The notes under the pieces are model-generated. The model was not told the origin of the DNA, searched no databases, and saw only the letters and a list, made by a program, of their open reading frames with translations. From Symbiodinium natans (lineage: Eukaryota; Sar; Dinophyceae; Suessiales; Symbiodiniaceae), in the NCBI GenBank assembly GCA_905221605.1, contig CAJNDS010000242.1:167501-189661 (forward strand): a stretch of DNA of 22,161 bases, written 5' to 3'. Shown one piece after another: positions 18,782 through 22,161 of the stretch (position 1 is its first letter; every line of letters begins with the position of its first letter). Position numbers and translations under genes: made by a program.

Positions 18782-21700
18782 ATGAGGTCGAGGAAGTCGC
18801 GGAGCCCGCAGCGCAGGCTCGGGAAGTCGAGCAGCCTTCCTAACATCAAGAAGGCGTACCTTGCGAAGCACCACAGGAACCCGAAAATTGGGGTCATGTA
18901 CCCTATACGCTACTACAACTCCTGTTTAAGGTAAGATATGAGCCATATAAAGACCCTAAGCTTAAGGTTCAAAATTGGTCCCCAAGGTATGTCGCGCCTC
19001 TGCAGCTTTGCTCCGTGGACCTCCATGCCAAGACTTTCTCGATCAAAGATATCAAGAAAGGCGCAGCTGCTTGGCAGCACCGGACATGGGGTTCTGTTTC
19101 TTCGACATAGCCTGGTACCTCTTATTACTACACTGCTATGTCACTATATTACTACATCACTATACTAAATATCTGTGTATATATATATATATATATATAT
19201 GTGACTCTGTGCTAAGGTATCTCAAGTAGCTATTTAGGGAATCCCAGCCCGAGGTCGCCGGCCGGGGAAGCCAGCGGCTGCCCTTCATGGCCTTCGAGCG
19301 AGGTGTCGAGTGGGAGCAGCCGGGAGCCAAAGCGACGCCTCCGCCACGACTCTGGGTTTAGGGTTTAGGGTTTAGGGGTTTGTAGGGTTTGTAGGGTTTA
19401 GGGGTTTAGGGTTTCGGGTTTGGGGTTTGTAGGGTTTAGGGTTTAGGGTTTAGGGCTTGTGCTTTGGGATTTGTTTATTTTTTTTACCCCCCCCCCCTGT
19501 TTTCTTTATAAGGGAGCCTATTCATAGGTAATTTTGAAAGGGTGAAAAGCACAACTCAGGACTGCCCTCTTTGAGCCGCATCATGCATTCTATCCAGAGC
19601 CTTGGGGAGCAAGCGAACCCCCCAAAATTTGGGGGTCCTAGACCCTATAGACTACATACAATTCCTCTTCAGGTAATACTTTAGTATGAACCCTGAACCC
19701 TATAATTTAGGCTCCCTTTTTTGGTCCCTCTTAAGGAGCATGCAGTTCTCCGACCAGAGCCTGTCGGCGATGAGCAGCGGGAGCCTGCGCTCGAACCCGG
19801 CCTTCGGCGGCTCTGGGCCCTACCGGGGAGGCCCACGCCTCCCCGTGAAGCACAGCCACTTCGTAGTGGAGTAGGTAACCCTTTTTTGGGGGCCTTAGAA
19901 TCCCTTTATAATCCCAAGGGCCTTAGAATCCCTATTAATAATTCCAAGGTGAACCTTTAGGGTCCGGTAGGATACCGGACTACTAAGGCAAGAAGAGGCT
20001 GCAGGGCCTCCTCACCAAGCCGGCGTCGAGGCATGGCCGCTCCCCAGGGGCCACGAAGACCGACCGGCCGCCCTCGAAGAACCGGAAGCGCGCCGGTTGG
20101 GCCGGCGTGGAAGCCCATGAGTTTCGGGTGGACACCGTCGACCTCGAGGACCCCGAGCCGGAAGAGCCCACGCCGAACCGGAAAGAGTCGGTGGTCTCGG
20201 AGACGGCCTCCAGTGATTCCAGCTCTTCCTTTTCCTCGGACTCCTCAAGCGTGCCTTGGCCGGAAATATCTGTGCATCTTTTACATGGAATCGAAGAACA
20301 TGTGCAGCTTGCCTTTGGCTCACAAGTCGTCCTTCCAGGATTCCTCGAGCGATCTGGGCTACGACAGCGAGGAAGAGGAGCGCAAGAGGCAGGCTTACTC
20401 CAAGCGGACATCAGGCCTGACCCGCAGAATGTCAGCGTTTGCGCCTTGTCCTGCTAAGCAAGGCATCAGCCGCAGGGTTTGGGCAAAAGGGCTTAGGAAC
20501 GAACATGTTATACGGCGCATTCCCAACAAGCTCCGGCCGTGGAGACCTGAGGCAATGATGCTACCTTTGCTCGATTCCAACAACCAGCCAGTTCGCCGAT
20601 CCTCTGTGGCAGAGGCGAGGAGTTGAGTGTGGGGTGGGACCAGGTGGTCACCAGGTCCCCTCAACTTAATGAATGAATCATGGTTATGGTATAAGAATAA
20701 AAGGCAGCAAGCACGTTATCGGCTCGTTGAGGCGTTCTTGAAGAACCTCGAAGAAGATGGGGATGATGGAGGCAACGACGAGCTCGACTTCCCCTGGAGT
20801 GACGAGGAATGCCGTGGCTTGCTGTAAACGTGATAAAACGTTTTAGGGGTGATAGGGGGGTTTAGATTGCTATAGGGTCTAAACGCTTCAGAACCCCGGA
20901 AGAATTCCGGGATTTGGGCCCAAGATGCCCAAGTTTTTGCACGTCCTCGGCTCGAAATGAATGGCCGCGAGTCCTCGACTGCCTTTGTTGTGAGCGGCGC
21001 AGCCATAGGTTCTGAACACCCTGAGACGGGCAAGAAGACCCTAAACTTTGGCCCTAAACCCCAAACTCCACAGCGGGTAGGAAAAAGCTGCAAAGCCGAG
21101 GCAGTGTCTTCATCAAGTTCGACACAGACACCGCCACCTGCCATGTCATGTGGGCCAAGAAGTCTGCACAGAAGCATTGAACAAGGCTTCCTGTGCTCTC
21201 CATCTTCGACCCTGCCATCCTAAGGACGGTGAGGTGGCCACCGAAGAGTTGGAGCTGATGCTCAGGTATATGGGCTGCGTTCTGAGACCCGGGGAGATCG
21301 AGAGGCTCGTCAAGGACATGTTCAGCTATGCGACCGTCAGCTGGGAGGAGACTGTGTCCCAGCTCTGTGCCTCTTCTACTGGGCTCTGAGTTCTCTGAAC
21401 TAGGTGGGCTTCTTGGGGGTATGTTTGTTTTGCATTTTTCCCTCATTATTGGATGTAAGAGGATCATGCTTGGGAGCTCCCTTTTTTCAGAAGCTGTTTA
21501 TGAAGGCCATCCCCGGTGACTTTGCTTGTTGCGCCAACTTGGGGTGCAGAAAAGCGGGCGCCAGGAGTGGATGAATTTCTTGGAGAGATATCGGGAGGCA
21601 CAGACATGTGGCTCATATGCTTGTCGGACGTCCACTGTGGGGATTCAAAGTGGGTTTAGGGTTTAGGGTTTGGGATCAAAGCGTGTGCCACAGGTTGATG

Positions 21701-21994
21701 AGCAGTACCTGAGAGCGGAGTTCGCAGCTGCAGATAATGACCACAACGGGGTCCTCGACGTCCAGGAGCTTCGCGCGCTCTTGACCAAGCTGGGTTACGT
21801 CACGGAGGCCTCTAGCCCTAAACCCTAAACCCTGGAACCCTAGAACCCCAGACCCCAGACCCCAGACCCCAGACCCCAGACCCTAAACAAAACTCTTTAG
21901 CAATCCAAGCCTTCGCTTCCAGCCTTTCCTTTCCGAGGCGCACACGGTGCAAGAGGCTATGGACACAATCGGGTGTGGAGCCACAGGCACTGTG
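18782..21994 (+). CDS. EF-hand (calmodulin-like) protein with long basic/Ser-acid-rich N-terminal part; 3' end open
   Basis: Calcium sensor by family. Exons: 18782-18897 (ATG; RSRKSRSPQRRLGKSSSLP); 18987-19082 (YVAPLQLCSVDLHAKTF); 19238-19336; 19736-~19868 (MQFSDQSLSAMSSGS); ~19990-20250 (VDTVDLEDPEPEEP, Ser run); 20327-~20405 (DLGYDSEEEERKRQAYSK); ~20708-20823 (RLVEAFLKNLEEDGDDGG); 20934-21008; 21081-21132; 21225-21347; 21565-21597; 21694-21807; 21938-~21994. EF1 loop DTDTDGEVATEE is canonical and is split after DTDT by an intron. EF2 DMFSYATVSWEE keeps length, D1 and E12 but lacks other ligands. EF3 DNDHNGVLDVQE is canonical. EF4 (TEAHTVQEAMDTIGCGATGT) has a degenerate loop. Most junctions agree in phase; 19868/19990 and 20405/20708 are unsettled. 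The N-terminal half is unrecognised and could be a separate gene. Confidence 0.7.
19177..19201. repeat. AT microsatellite
   Basis: TATATA run in the intron 19083-19237. Confidence 0.9.
19353..19456. repeat. TTTAGGG array with variants
   Basis: Heptamers mixed with GGGTTTGTA variants in the intron 19337-19735. Confidence 0.9.
19891..19948. repeat. tandem pair of ~29-bp units in an intron
   Basis: GGCCTTAGAATCCC followed by TTTATAATCCCAAG, then the same start followed by TATTAATAATTCCAAG. Each unit is bounded by CCTTAG and CCAAG(G), forming short hairpins. A further palindrome TCCGGTAGGATACCGGA follows at about 19961-19977. All lie in one intron of the EF-hand gene. Confidence 0.7.
21651..21673. 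repeat. GGGTTTA heptamers in an intron
   Basis: Two to three TTTAGGG units in the 96-bp intron 21598-21693. Confidence 0.85.
21815..21886. repeat. CCCTAAA plus CCCCAGA array in an intron
   Basis: Two CCCTAAA heptamers followed by five tandem CCCCAGA heptamers, a sequence variant of the same length, inside the 130-bp intron 21808-21937. Confidence 0.85.
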
Positions 21995-22161
21995 CCTGGC
22001 CTGAAAAGTTTCGGGGTTGAAAGGGCTCATAGGCTGGCTTCTACAATTATCGCTGGCTTCTACATTTTCGGGTACCCGTTCTAAGAAAGTCCTTAGAAAG
22101 GGAAGTGGGTGATATTTGGGGGTACATGAGGGATACACCCTCTTTGGGATGGGAAGCCCCC
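21995..22161. other. probable intron at the window edge
   Basis: After the fourth EF-hand exon no further exon was identified. A small hairpin TCTAAGAAAGTCCTTAGA (22079-22096) is present, and GTACCC (22072-22077) recurs reverse-complemented as GGGGTAC further on. Confidence 0.35.

Noticed and set aside
20305-20328. CCTTTGGCTCACAAG, resembling the 3' part of the dinoflagellate spliced leader
   Set aside because: Has an inserted base and lacks the conserved upstream part; it lies inside the EF-hand gene. No spliced-leader relic was found.
20825-20827. TAA as the end of the 18.8-20.8 kb gene
   Set aside because: GTAAAC overlaps it as a good GT donor, and the next exons (20934-21008, 21081-21132) continue in phase to the EF-hands. 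Not fully excluded.

Overview
The window looks like nuclear DNA of a dinoflagellate, probably from the order Suessiales (Symbiodinium-like). The evidence is intron structure. When exons are placed by their fit to known protein families, the introns start with GT, GC (mostly GCC) or GA. Their 3' ends are mostly AG followed by G, and several boundaries carry short direct repeats. All well-supported genes lie on the + strand, as expected for dinoflagellate one-way gene arrays. TTTAGGG/CCCTAAA heptamers and derivatives are scattered through introns and spacers. No bacterial-type operon, tRNA, rRNA or CRISPR was seen.

Layout: (1) 0.1-4.4 kb holds exon-like blocks of one or more unrecognised + strand genes; the best run is 3494-4385, where three exons join in phase. 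(2) 4.4-7.4 kb has no convincing gene and is built of repeats: a 108-bp terminal-inverted-repeat element, a 45-bp tandem repeat, a 110-bp-class direct repeat, a 645-bp foldback and a recurring AAACGCCCRTAAWW motif. (3) 7.58-7.99 kb is an unrecognised terminal exon or ORF. (4) 8.05-8.59 kb is a telomere-heptamer array framed by long poly-C and poly-G tracts that are inverted copies of each other. (5) 8.6-9.7 kb has small coding-like blocks. (6) 10.4-16.1 kb is a flavin-dependent amine oxidase gene of about 16 short exons (polyamine oxidase/LSD1 superfamily). (7) 16.6-18.1 kb contains coding-like sequence, including a two-exon block split by an 81-bp intron whose ends are inverted repeats. (8) 18.8 kb to at least 21.99 kb is a multi-exon gene with a basic/Ser-rich N-terminal half and four calmodulin-like EF-hands at the C-terminal end.

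The most interesting signals are the splice-site system and the short inverted-repeat elements that either form complete introns or sit inside introns (introner-like). Exon boundaries were inferred by eye from family motifs, splice dinucleotides and reading-frame phase. They need transcript data.
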